NCBI GenBank assembly: GCA_038116745.1
Contig: JAYODW010000027.1
Location: 9,655 to 73,654 of the forward strand
DNA from: JAYODW01 sp038116745
GTDB lineage: Bacteria; Pseudomonadota; Gammaproteobacteria; Ga0077536
Reading direction: 5' to 3'
Length of the DNA stretch: 64,000 nucleotides
Numbering within the stretch: the stretch's first letter is position 1; every line of letters begins with the position of its first letter. A program made the position numbers and the translations under genes. Under the pieces are notes generated by a model. The model did not search any database and was not told the DNA's origin. It saw only the letters and a list, made by a program, of their open reading frames with translations. Shown here in pieces: positions 33,115 through 40,833 of this stretch.

Positions 33115-34140
33115 TCAGGGGGCAGTAACGCGGTCGATGATCTGCCCGACAAGCTGACCGATGAGCTCGCTGCGCCGCAGCTCATAAACCGGCTGCAGGA
33201 AGATGCGGTGCGCGATAGTCGGCTGAAAAACCGCGTGCAGGTCTTCCGGCACCAGGCTGTCGCGACCCTGCAGCCAGGCGCAGGTTTTGGCTGCGCGCAT
33301 GAGCATGCCCATGCCGCGCGGACTGACCCCCGAAAGCACCAGGCGCGTCACGTCCACACCAGCGATCTCAATGCCGAAATCAGCCGGAGCGCGGGTTGCT
33401 GCGCACAGGTCAAGCGCATAGTTCTCGACCGTCGGGCTGGTGTGAACATGCGCCTGCACGGCTGCGGAGACGGCGTTCAGCGCAGCGTAGGGAACAACGC
33501 CGGCGCGCAGCCCTCCGATCAGCGCGTCCACATCATAAAAACGCGGGTCGAACATGAGGTCGCGCTGAAGCTCGCGCGATGGCGGCATGCCGATGGTCAG
33601 CTCCATCAGAAAGCGGTCGCGCGCGGCTGCCGGGAGCTCGAAGGTCTCTTCCTTCTCGACCCGGTTGCGATCCGCGAAAACCTGCAGATGCGGGAATCGA
33701 TATTCGCGGTTGAAAGCGGTGACGCTGCGCTCAGCCATGACCCGCAGCAGGAGCGAATGCACCTGCGGCCGCGCGCGGTTGACCTCGTTGAAGAAAAAAG
33801 TGGCCAGGCTGTCCCCGAATTTGAGCAGCGGCCCCGGGTCGACGGCCGGGCGGCCGTCTTCATTGATGTAGGTGTGATAGACCAGATCGTTGGGCATGAG
33901 GTCCACCGTGCCCTCGATACGTTCGAAGTCCCCTCCGAGCACACGGGCCAGCGCGCGCAGGAGAGTGGTTTTGCCGACGCCGACATCGCCCTCGAGCAGC
34001 ACGTGGCCGCGCGCGAATACAGCAACCGTCAGCAGGCGAACGGCGGCTTCCTGACCGATCACGGCTTTGCAGATCTCTGCCTCAAATTCGAGCGCGCGGG
34101 CGCGCCAGTCGTCTAACGTGTGGTCTTGCGTATCGGTCAT
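33115..34140 (-). CDS. mxaR: MoxR-family AAA+ ATPase (MxaR-like)
   Basis: 341 residues from ATG 34140 (frame to 34308 rejected). Walker A GDVGVGKTTL (51-60); Walker B reads FFFNE (115-119), with Asn118 where MoxR proteins usually have Asp in DEIN. Sensor and C-terminal lid sequences follow (FADRNRVEKEETFELPAAARDRF, LVLSGVSPRGMGML). MoxR ATPases assemble or metallate partner complexes; MxaR works with the mxa proteins. It leads the cluster, transcribed away from the membrane protein gene at 34415 with a 274-bp divergent spacer. Confidence 0.9.
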   Translation of the reverse strand: MTDTQDHTLDDWRARALEFEAEICKAVIGQEAAVRLLTVAVFARGHVLLEGDVGVGKTTLLRALARVLGGDFERIEGTVDLMPNDLVYHTYINEDGRPAVDPGPLLKFGDSLATFFFNEVNRARPQVHSLLLRVMAERSVTAFNREYRFPHLQVFADRNRVEKEETFELPAAARDRFLMELTIGMPPSRELQRDLMFDPRFYDVDALIGGLRAGVVPYAALNAVSAAVQAHVHTSPTVENYALDLCAATRAPADFGIEIAGVDVTRLVLSGVSPRGMGMLMRAAKTCAWLQGRDSLVPEDLHAVFQPTIAHRIFLQPVYELRRSELIGQLVGQIIDRVTAP

Positions 34141-34414
34141 GAGGGCGTCCTGGAACCTGCGGAACGGTGCGGTTTGCGGCGGCTTCGTGCTGTCATTCAG
34201 CCGCCCGGCACCGACGCGGCAGTAGACAACATCGCGGCAGCGAATTAAAGGCAGGATCAGCGCGTGGGTGGTGCGGCGCTGTGACCGACTCGCGCCGGCA
34301 ACCTGCACGTCTGCCGATGGAGCGGGTGCCAGCTTGCACTTGATTGCTGGTCGCTTGCTCGCGAGGATCGCTGCCTGTTTCCAGATTCCGGCACAGTTGC
34401 CAAAGGAGCGCTTG

Positions 34415-34894
34415 ATGAGCAGAGCTTACCCCTCGCCTGAACGGGCCAACGCCATCCTGGTTCAGGCTGCCATGGGCGTCATTCTGATCGCCTTGCTACT
34501 GGCTTGGACGCTGGTTTTCAGTCGCGCGATCCCGGTCGCGGCGATCGGCGGCCTGATCGCGGACTATGAGCGCCTGCTGCAGGCCCACATCGACTTTCTT
34601 CTCATGGGCGCACTGTTGCTCGGGTTTTTTGCCGCGCGGGTTCGGTTGCCGGCAACGGTCTCTGGCGCGATGGCTATCGGCGCCTATACGAATCCGGCTG
34701 GCTTTCTCTATCTCGCCTTCTGGCCAGATCAGATCACAACGCCTTTCCTGGTGTTTTCGCTCGCGAGCTTTATCCTCACCAGCTACGGCTTCGGCCGCGC
34801 TGCAGTGCTGATCCTGCGTGCGACCCTGGAGCGGGATGGCGACACGGCGCAGGAGACTCTGGCGCTCGCGCCGCAACCGCCGGTTGCCCGCTGA
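34415..34894 (+). CDS. Four-helix membrane protein of unknown function
   Basis: 159 residues from ATG 34415, preceded by AAAGGAG. Four hydrophobic helices are apparent (VILIALLLAWTLVFSR, IDFLLMGALLLGFFAA, a glycine/alanine-rich third with GAYTNPAGFLYLAF, and a fourth with LASFILTSYGFGRAA). A conserved-looking histidine sits in LLQAHIDFLLMG. Size and topology recall the HabB/styrene oxide isomerase group, but the resemblance is weak and I do not assign it. Only 5 bp separate it from the cytochrome b561 gene, so they form an operon. Confidence 0.7.
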   Translation: MSRAYPSPERANAILVQAAMGVILIALLLAWTLVFSRAIPVAAIGGLIADYERLLQAHIDFLLMGALLLGFFAARVRLPATVSGAMAIGAYTNPAGFLYLAFWPDQITTPFLVFSLASFILTSYGFGRAAVLILRATLERDGDTAQETLALAPQPPVAR

Positions 34895-34899
34895 TCGCC

Positions 34900-35442
34900 G
34901 TGCGCATCCGCAACGAACCTCACGCGTACGGCGCTCTGGCGCGGGTCATGCACTGGACCACGGTCGCCCTGGTTGCGTGGCTCTATATCGGCATCAGCGG
35001 GCTCGACCTGCCGCCGAAAAACCTGGCGCGGGATGCGGTGGTCACGACGCATGTGCTGGCCGGCGCAGGCGTCTTCCTGCTGATGGCAGTGCGACTGCTG
35101 TGGCGCTTCAGCAATCCCAACCCGGTAGCGTCATATACCCTGGCGCGCCTGCATCGCGCTGCGGTGTATGGGGTGCACTACACCCTTTACGCACTGGTGC
35201 TTGCGGCGTGTGTCAGCGGTCTGATTGCGGTGACCAGCGAGGCCGGGGTCCTGACCGGGCTGGAGCTTGGCGATTCCGTCGACGCCATTGCTGCATCACT
35301 GCGCGCCACGGCGGAGGACGCGCGGACGGTGCATGCCGCGCTGACCTCGATGCTGCTGCTGCTTGCGCTGGTGCACGCCACCGCGGCGGTGGTCAACCAG
35401 ATCGTCGGCGTGCCGGCGCCGTCTGATGCTGCCGACGGCTGA
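34900..35442 (+). CDS. Cytochrome b561-family membrane protein
   Basis: 180 residues, GTG start. Four helices carry the haem ligands as in bacterial cytochrome b561: His in RVMHWTTVALVAWLYI, H in VTTHVLAGAGVFLLM, H in GVHYTLYALVLA and H in LVHATAAVVNQ. These proteins move electrons between quinol and periplasmic acceptors. The loop between helices 3 and 4 (LELGDSVDAIAASLRATAEDA) is longer than usual. Translated right behind the 159-residue membrane protein. A link to a PQQ dehydrogenase served by the neighbouring mxa genes is conceivable but not shown. Confidence 0.88.
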   Translation: MRIRNEPHAYGALARVMHWTTVALVAWLYIGISGLDLPPKNLARDAVVTTHVLAGAGVFLLMAVRLLWRFSNPNPVASYTLARLHRAAVYGVHYTLYALVLAACVSGLIAVTSEAGVLTGLELGDSVDAIAASLRATAEDARTVHAALTSMLLLLALVHATAAVVNQIVGVPAPSDAADG

Positions 35443-35515
35443 TCAGAATGGCAGTGGCCGATGCGGGCCTGCAGGTCAATTGCTGAGACTTTTCAACGGA
35501 CAGGAGACTGAATCC

Positions 35516-36430
35516 ATGATGAATATCTTTCGACTCGCTCTGGTGTGGGTGTGTTGTTCCGGTGCGCTCGAGGCAGCCCCGCTGAACGTCAAAGTCTTCC
35601 TCAGTTCGGAAGCACATATGGGGCTCGGCGTTGTCTCTGCGGTCGTCTACGGCGAAAAAGAGGCGGTGCTGGTGGATGCCCAGTTCACCCTCTCCAACGC
35701 CCATCGCCTTGCTGCAGAGATTCTGGAGCTTGACCGCGAACTGACCACGATTTTTATCACCCACGTCCATCCTGACCATTTCATGGGTCTGCCGGTCATC
35801 AAACAGGCGTTCCCCAACGCCCGGGTCGTGTCGCTGCCCGCGGTGGCGAATGACGTCAACGAAGCTTTCGCTTTCAAAATCGACTATTGGGGCAAAGCGG
35901 TTCTGGGGCGGAACGGCGGCAAAACGCGGGTCGATGTTGCGAGCCTGACTGAGCCGGTCCTGCTGCTTGAGGGTGAGCGACTGGAAATCATCGGCCCGCT
36001 GCAAGGTGACGCGGCCAATTCGGCCGCGGTATGGGTGCCCTCGATTAAAACTTTGATCGCAGGAGATGCGGTCTTTGCTGATGCGCACGCCTGGCTGTCC
36101 GCGGCAAAGACACCCGAGCTGCGCCAGGCGTGGCTTGATGCGCTCGATCGGCTCGAAGCGCTCGGCCCGGAGGTGGTGGTGCCTGGGCATGCGCCGAGCG
36201 CCGATCTCCTGCAGCCGGGCTCAATCGATTTCACACGCCGCTATATCGAGCAATTCGTGGCAGAAATGGCGCGCACGCCCGACGCCACCGCGCTGGCCGC
36301 CGCGATGAAGCAGCACTATCCGGATGCGAGCATGGACTTCTGTCTCGACTACAGTTCCCGGATCCTCAAGGACAAGTGGACCTGGGACGGGCAGTGGCCT
36401 GCTTCCCTGCGGGAGATGCAGGCCCGCTGA
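35516..36430 (+). CDS. Secreted metallo-beta-lactamase-fold hydrolase
   Basis: 304 residues with a signal peptide (to about AAP, residue 21) and a CAGGAG ribosome site. The metal motif HVHPDH lies at 83-88, with AGDAVFADAH and VVPGHAPS supplying later ligands. The position normally holding the third histidine (GHTxGS) reads GDAANS, so one ligand appears changed. This fits a periplasmic Vmh/quorum-quenching-like subgroup more than classic glyoxalase II (inference). Substrates in the family range from lactones to thioesters. It follows the b561 gene by 73 bp. Confidence 0.87.
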   Translation: MMNIFRLALVWVCCSGALEAAPLNVKVFLSSEAHMGLGVVSAVVYGEKEAVLVDAQFTLSNAHRLAAEILELDRELTTIFITHVHPDHFMGLPVIKQAFPNARVVSLPAVANDVNEAFAFKIDYWGKAVLGRNGGKTRVDVASLTEPVLLLEGERLEIIGPLQGDAANSAAVWVPSIKTLIAGDAVFADAHAWLSAAKTPELRQAWLDALDRLEALGPEVVVPGHAPSADLLQPGSIDFTRRYIEQFVAEMARTPDATALAAAMKQHYPDASMDFCLDYSSRILKDKWTWDGQWPASLREMQAR

Positions 36431-36446
36431 CCGGAGGGCAAGGCGC

Positions 36447-37271
36447 TCAGTTGGCGACCAGGTTGAGCGTGATCCCGCCGTCGACCTTGATTTCCTGACC
36501 GGTGATGTTGCTCGCCCCGCCGCCGCACAGAAAGACGGCGAGATTGCCGATATCCTCAGGCGTTTGTTCACGGCCCAGTGGCGTGCAGCGTTTAACCTGG
36601 TCCAGAAAGATGGCGCGCGGCTCGGCGTCCTGATATTCCGGCACGGAGGCCTTAAGCAACGCCGCCAGCATTTCCCAGGCGCGGGTCCACAGGAAACCGG
36701 GGCAGATCGCATTTACGCGGATATTCTGCGCGGCTAGCTCCAGCGCGAGGCTGCGGGTCAGGCTGATGACGCCAGCCTTGGCCGCCGCGTACGCCGGGAT
36801 GGAGGGTGCGGCAATCAATCCCGCTATGGAAGCGATATTGATAATCGAGCCACCGCCGGCGCGCTCAAGATGGGGAATGGCCGCCTTGGTCGCGGCATAG
36901 GTCGTGCGCAGATTCGTCTCCAGCTGAGCGTCCCAGCCGCCCTGCGTGATACGGGTGAAAGGTTGGCCCACGCCGAGCTCTTCCATGTTACGGCCACCGC
37001 CACCAGCGTTATTGACCAGGATATCGAGTCGGCCGAAGTGCGCGGTGATCCTATCTGTGGCCTCTGCCATGGCGTGTTCATCGGCGGCGTCCGCCATGAG
37101 GCCGAGCCCGGGCGTGGCGAGCGCCGCGGCTGTCCTCTGCGCGCCCGCTTCGTCCAGGTCAATGATTCCCACACGGGCACCTGCCGCCGCCAGACATCGG
37201 GCGATACCCGCGCCGATCCCGCCTGCGGCGCCGGTAACGATGGCAACTTTATCGCTGAGCACTGAAGACAT
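36447..37271 (-). CDS. SDR-family NAD(P)-dependent oxidoreductase
   Basis: 274 residues from ATG 37271. Classical SDR: AIVTGAAGGIGAGIARCL, IIDLDE (acidic, suggesting NAD), ILVNNAGGGG, SIINIASIAG with the catalytic Ser, and PAYAAAKAGVISLT with Tyr/Lys. The end GGGASNITGQEIKVDGGITLN is typical. The family oxidises secondary alcohols or reduces ketones, and the neighbours suggest catabolic use. It is convergent with the MBL gene (16 bp apart). The frame upstream to 37373 has no family sequence. Confidence 0.92.
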   Translation of the reverse strand: MSSVLSDKVAIVTGAAGGIGAGIARCLAAAGARVGIIDLDEAGAQRTAAALATPGLGLMADAADEHAMAEATDRITAHFGRLDILVNNAGGGGRNMEELGVGQPFTRITQGGWDAQLETNLRTTYAATKAAIPHLERAGGGSIINIASIAGLIAAPSIPAYAAAKAGVISLTRSLALELAAQNIRVNAICPGFLWTRAWEMLAALLKASVPEYQDAEPRAIFLDQVKRCTPLGREQTPEDIGNLAVFLCGGGASNITGQEIKVDGGITLNLVAN

Positions 37272-37614
37272 CTCGGTTCCTCTCGGTTGTTCGGACCCGG
37301 AAGTGTAAGCCGCGCAATCCGGCAGCTCCGTCTGCCTCATCTCTCGCTTCCTGAACTCGATGCTAGCGCCCAACTATGGTGCGGGAAGGCTCTCCAGTCG
37401 GAATGGAATGCACCAAAGGATGGCGCTCCGGCTTCATAAAAACTTCAACTAAAATATTAGATAAATAAATTAAACTATTTATTTTTATGCAAAAATATAA
37501 TAGTTGTTGTTCTCCCGCGTTCGTTTGGAATGCGGCTTGCACTGCGACCTACCAAGCCGGCATCGCATCTCGCGTGCGGCTGATGAAACAGCTACAGACA
37601 CAGGAGTTATTCCA
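37272..37614. other. AT-rich intergenic promoter region of the TorF porin
   Basis: 343 bp. Bases 37437-37505 are strikingly AT-rich in a GC-rich genome and hold an 8-bp inverted repeat, aaataaat-taaact-atttattt (37463-37484), and a TATAAT hexamer (37496-37501) as a candidate -10 site; no good -35 box at 17 bp was found. The ribosome site is CAGGAG before 37615. Confidence 0.5.
37496..37501 (+). promoter_or_regulatory. Candidate -10 box (TATAAT) for the TorF porin gene
   Basis: A perfect TATAAT consensus stands 114 bp before the porin ATG, right after the AT-rich inverted repeat at 37463-37484. No TTGACA-like element is found at the usual spacing, so activation by a regulator bound to the repeat, or an UP-element effect, is plausible (inference). 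Confidence 0.35.
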
Positions 37615-38355
37615 ATGAGGAACAGAATTCTTTCAACCATCGGTGTGCTTGCGTTGACCGGCGCCGCGTCCTTCTCGGCGCAGGCTGACTTCACCGCGAA
37701 TATCTCCGTGTCCAACAACTATCTCTGGCGCGGTCTGACGCAGACAACCAATGACCCGGCGCTGTCCGGCGGTATCGACTACGCCCACGAGTCAGGGATC
37801 TACATTGGCACATGGGTGTCAAACGTCGATTACGGCGATGGAGACGCGTTCTCGTACGAGAACGACCTCTATATAGGGTATGCCGGGGAATACGAGGGAA
37901 TTAGCTACGACTTCGGATTCCTCTACTACAACTACGATGAGGAGGCCGATTTTGACTTCGGCGAGATTTATGGGTCGCTCGGCTACAAAGGACTCAGTGT
38001 CACCGCGTACGTCCTGACGCACACCGAAGCGGATGAGTCTGACGGAATCGCCAACGCTGGCCGCCGTTACGACCTGGGCTTCGGCTCGACCTACTACATT
38101 TCAGGCGACTACAGCTACGAGATCCGTGACGGCCTGGAGCTTGGCTTCCATGTTGGTTACCACGACGGCGACTTCGTAGACTCGTTCAACTTCGCGAATG
38201 GCACGTTTGACTACTGGGACTACAACGTGTCCATCTCGAAAGGCGGATTCAGCTTTCTGATAAGCGACACCGATCTGGATGATTCCGGCGATATCGGATT
38301 CCAGAATGGCAGCGTTAAATACGTCGTGTCTTACACGGTAGATTTCGACCTCTAA
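37615..38355 (+). CDS. TorF-family outer membrane beta-barrel protein
   Basis: 246 residues. Signal peptide MRNRILSTIGVLALTGAAS ending SAQA-DF. The mature start FTANISVSNNYLWRGLTQT is the hallmark of this proteobacterial porin-like family (TIGR02001). Alternating tyrosine/acidic strands run to the C-terminal VKYVVSYTVDFDL, with an aromatic/Leu end. The barrel is unusually acidic (many Asp/Glu/Tyr), giving a very low pI. Function is uncertain; it is presumed to form an outer membrane channel. The AT-rich upstream region suggests its own strong regulation. Confidence 0.9.
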   Translation: MRNRILSTIGVLALTGAASFSAQADFTANISVSNNYLWRGLTQTTNDPALSGGIDYAHESGIYIGTWVSNVDYGDGDAFSYENDLYIGYAGEYEGISYDFGFLYYNYDEEADFDFGEIYGSLGYKGLSVTAYVLTHTEADESDGIANAGRRYDLGFGSTYYISGDYSYEIRDGLELGFHVGYHDGDFVDSFNFANGTFDYWDYNVSISKGGFSFLISDTDLDDSGDIGFQNGSVKYVVSYTVDFDL

Positions 38356-38375
38356 GGCTATCGAGCTATACACAC

Positions 38376-38418
38376 GGGATGCGGTCGTCGGACGCAAAAG
38401 CCGTCGGCCGTATATCCC
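38376..38418. terminator. Bidirectional terminator-like hairpin between convergent genes
   Basis: ggtcgtcgg (38383-38391) pairs with ccgtcggcc (38401-38409), one mismatch and one G-U, around the loop acgcaaaag; gggat/atccc extends it outward. It fills the gap between the porin stop and the convergent gene at 38432. No strong U-run, so efficiency is uncertain. Confidence 0.4.
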
Positions 38419-38431
38419 ATTTAATGCCCCC

Positions 38432-38851
38432 TTACTGCTGCTTCAGTCGACGCAAGCGTTCATTTCCTGGTTTCAGCTCCCGGTCGCGGGTCAGCAGGTC
38501 CCAGACAGACGGCTCGTCTTTAGCGGTCTTTTCCTGGCTGGCGTCTGCTGAAGCCTGATCACCCTGTGCGACCGCCTCGCTCTGCTTTCCAGCGGCCGAT
38601 GCCGGGGCAGACGCACCCCCCTGCAGGTCGCCGAGAGCGGCATCGCAGGCCCGTCTGGCGGCGAGTACCGCAGCTGAGGTTGCCTCATCGCCAGATAGCT
38701 CCCCGGCCGAGCGCATAGAAGCTACCACCCCGGCGGCGATGCCGCGGCATTCTGCGCTCACGGATTCGGCTGCATGTGCTGGAGAGATTGTCGTCATCCC
38801 GGATGCAACCGCGATTCCGGTGATGAGGGCTGAAAAAGTGCGATTGGGCAT
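38432..38851 (-). CDS. Small secreted protein of unknown function
   Basis: 139 residues from ATG 38851 (the frame extends to 38908). Signal peptide to about SPAHA (residue 27). The mature part contains two cysteines (VSAECRGIA, RRACDAAL), an alanine/glutamine-rich low-complexity stretch and a charged basic tail (RDRELKPGNERLRRLKQQ). No family recognised. It is divergent from the LysR gene at 38941 (89 bp between starts), so that regulator could control it. Confidence 0.65.
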   Translation of the reverse strand: MPNRTFSALITGIAVASGMTTISPAHAAESVSAECRGIAAGVVASMRSAGELSGDEATSAAVLAARRACDAALGDLQGGASAPASAAGKQSEAVAQGDQASADASQEKTAKDEPSVWDLLTRDRELKPGNERLRRLKQQ

Positions 38852-38940
38852 GAAAAGTTTTCCTGTTGGCTGTGCGTTCGCGTCGAGCAGACCCGTGTCC
38901 CGTGCCATGATGGCGGGCGAATTTTACGTGGTCCGATCCG

Positions 38941-39876
38941 ATGCGTCAGGCTAAGCCCTCACTGAGACAGTTGGAATACTTCATCGCGGTTGCCGATAAC
39001 GCCAGCTTCCGCCGCGCGGCGGTGCAACGCGGAATCAGCCAACCAACTCTCACGGCGCAGATGGCGGCGCTGGAAAATCAGCTCGGCGTGAAACTGTTCG
39101 AGCGCTCGCGTGGCGGCACGCGGCTGTCTCCCACCGGACGAGAGCTCTTGCCTTTGGCGCGGGAGGTGATCGAGGAGCTCAACGGCTTTGTCGACGCAGC
39201 TGACTTGCTGCGCGAGGGACCGGGCGGTACGTATCGCCTGGGAACCGCGCCGACGCTGGGACCTTATCTGTTGCCGCACGTTCTGCCGGACCTCCATCAG
39301 GCTTACGCCAAGCTGCGTTTTCACGTGCGCGAGGAAGTCCCGCGCGAGCTTGAGCGGGGGCTCTCCGATGGGCGCTATGACCTTCTGCTGACGACATTGC
39401 CGCTCGATTCGGCGGAGTTCTCGGTCGCGCCGTTGCTGAGTGAACCAGTCCGGCTGGCCGTGTCTGCTGACCATGCGCTCAGCCAGCGCAAGGCTTTGAG
39501 CGCGTCCGAGCTGCGCGGAGAGGGGATCCTGACGGTCGAAGAGCATCACCGCTTTTATCGCCAGGTCGAGCTTCTGTGTCAGCGGCTTGAAGCGCGCCTC
39601 CTGCGCGACTATCAGGGCACGAGCCTCGACGCCTTGCGCAATATGGTGGTGATGGGCATGGGGCACGCGTTTTTTCCCGCGCTGTACGTCCTGTCAGAGT
39701 TTCATGCCCAGAGTCCGATCCGTGTGCTCGATGTTGAAGGGCAGGCAATTCATCGGGTTCATGCGCTGGTGTGGCGCTCGGGGTCGCCGTCGCGGGTGTT
39801 CTTCAATCGTCTGGCGCGGGACATGCGGCAGAGCATCAGCCGACGGCTGCGTGACGTCGTCAAGGTGGTGGAGTAG
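38941..39876 (+). CDS. OxyR-like LysR regulator lacking the peroxidatic cysteine
   Basis: 311 residues. N-terminal winged helix: PSLRQLEYFIAVADNASFRR, then SQPTLTAQMAALENQLGVKLF. The effector domain aligns closely with OxyR, including TSLDALRNMVVMGMG and the stretch E200EHHRFYRQVELLC213. In OxyR this segment carries C199 and C208; here the first position is Arg204 and only Cys213 (C208 equivalent) is kept. Disulfide-based H2O2 sensing as in E. coli OxyR should therefore not work. Another signal, or single-thiol chemistry, is possible. Neighbours are a divergent secreted protein and carbonic anhydrase downstream. Confidence 0.88.
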   Translation: MRQAKPSLRQLEYFIAVADNASFRRAAVQRGISQPTLTAQMAALENQLGVKLFERSRGGTRLSPTGRELLPLAREVIEELNGFVDAADLLREGPGGTYRLGTAPTLGPYLLPHVLPDLHQAYAKLRFHVREEVPRELERGLSDGRYDLLLTTLPLDSAEFSVAPLLSEPVRLAVSADHALSQRKALSASELRGEGILTVEEHHRFYRQVELLCQRLEARLLRDYQGTSLDALRNMVVMGMGHAFFPALYVLSEFHAQSPIRVLDVEGQAIHRVHALVWRSGSPSRVFFNRLARDMRQSISRRLRDVVKVVE

Positions 39877-39992
39877 CCATTCAGAGTATCGGCGGGGCGG
39901 GTTCGCCCCGGTTGATGGCCGTCTCCCTTCAGGAGCAATCTTGGGGCATCTGATAGCTTTTAGATATCACTTATTCCCGAATCCTGCTGCAG

Positions 39993-40027
39993 CAATAAAC
40001 TCTTTTGGCGCCTCTAATAGTTTATTG
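39993..40027 (+). repeat. 9-bp inverted repeat upstream of carbonic anhydrase
   Basis: caataaact (39993-40001) and agtttattg (40019-40027) are perfect reverse complements with a 17-base spacer, inside an AT-rich 298-bp gap (39877-40174). In RNA this would be a hairpin in the leader; in DNA it could be an operator. The TnA-like symmetry is not a clear LysR T-N11-A box. Confidence 0.4.
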
Positions 40028-40174
40028 ACTCAGGCTGCCCGCGACCGCGACCGCGACAGCGGCGGGACGCGACTGGCCAGAGTTTCTGAAGACCCCGGCT
40101 GCGGCACGGTACGCTGCACGATCAGTCGCTGGAAGCTGTTAACCGGCGCCGGACCGAAAAACTCAAGGAGATTG

Positions 40175-40822
40175 ATGATCATGCCTCGCTTTGCGGAGGG
40201 TGTAGTGCGCTTCCAGGACGAAGTGTTTCCCGAAAAAAAGAGTCTTTTTGAACATTTAAGCCAGGGGCAGCAGCCGGAGGCTTTGTTTTTTACCTGCTCT
40301 GATTCCAGGATCGAGACGGCGATGATCACCCAGACCGACCCAGGTGAACTGTTCGTTTGTCGAAATGCCGGCAACATTGTGCCGCCCCACACCAACCAGA
40401 CAGGTGCCATGACCGCCTCACTCGAGTTCGCTATGGCGGTGCTCAAGGTGCCGCATATCGTTATCTGCGGACACACGGAATGTGGCGCCATGAAAGGCGC
40501 GATGAATCCCGACTCCCTGACTAATCTGCCGCATGTGCGTGAGTGGTTGAGCTACTCCCAGGCGGCTGTGCAGATCGCCGAAGAGCTGGGCGCAGGGATG
40601 AGCGAGGCTGAACGGGTGCGCATCGTCACCGAGCAGAATGTCGTCCTGCAGCTGCAGCATCTGCGGACCCACCCTACGGTCGCGGTCCGGCTGGCGAAAA
40701 AGGAGCTCACACTGCACGGTTGGGTTTACGACATCAAAACCGGCGAGGTCTCTGCTTACGACGCCCAGTCTGAATCCTTCGTCCCGGTCACTGAGCGCTA
40801 CGCGTTGAGTCGCGCAAGCTGA
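40175..40822 (+). CDS. Beta-class carbonic anhydrase
   Basis: 215 residues from ATG 40175 (ATG 40181 also possible; AAGGAG ends at 40170). The zinc site is complete: CSDSR (C41, D43), GHTECGAMKG (H100, C103). It interconverts CO2 and bicarbonate. The next gene is a SulP transporter 11 bp downstream, the common CA-SulP pair in which the anhydrase supplies or uses bicarbonate moved by the permease. The pair is probably cotranscribed and may support anaplerotic carboxylation or pH control. Confidence 0.95.
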   Translation: MIMPRFAEGVVRFQDEVFPEKKSLFEHLSQGQQPEALFFTCSDSRIETAMITQTDPGELFVCRNAGNIVPPHTNQTGAMTASLEFAMAVLKVPHIVICGHTECGAMKGAMNPDSLTNLPHVREWLSYSQAAVQIAEELGAGMSEAERVRIVTEQNVVLQLQHLRTHPTVAVRLAKKELTLHGWVYDIKTGEVSAYDAQSESFVPVTERYALSRAS

Positions 40823-40833
40823 GGGAGTCACAG

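Noticed and set aside
28907..34140. Ordinary MoxR-BatABD aerotolerance operon
   Set aside because: There is no BatD gene or fused VWA-TPR BatB; a 309-residue MxaA-like protein replaces the short DUF4381 protein, and the last VWA protein has MxaL-type signatures.
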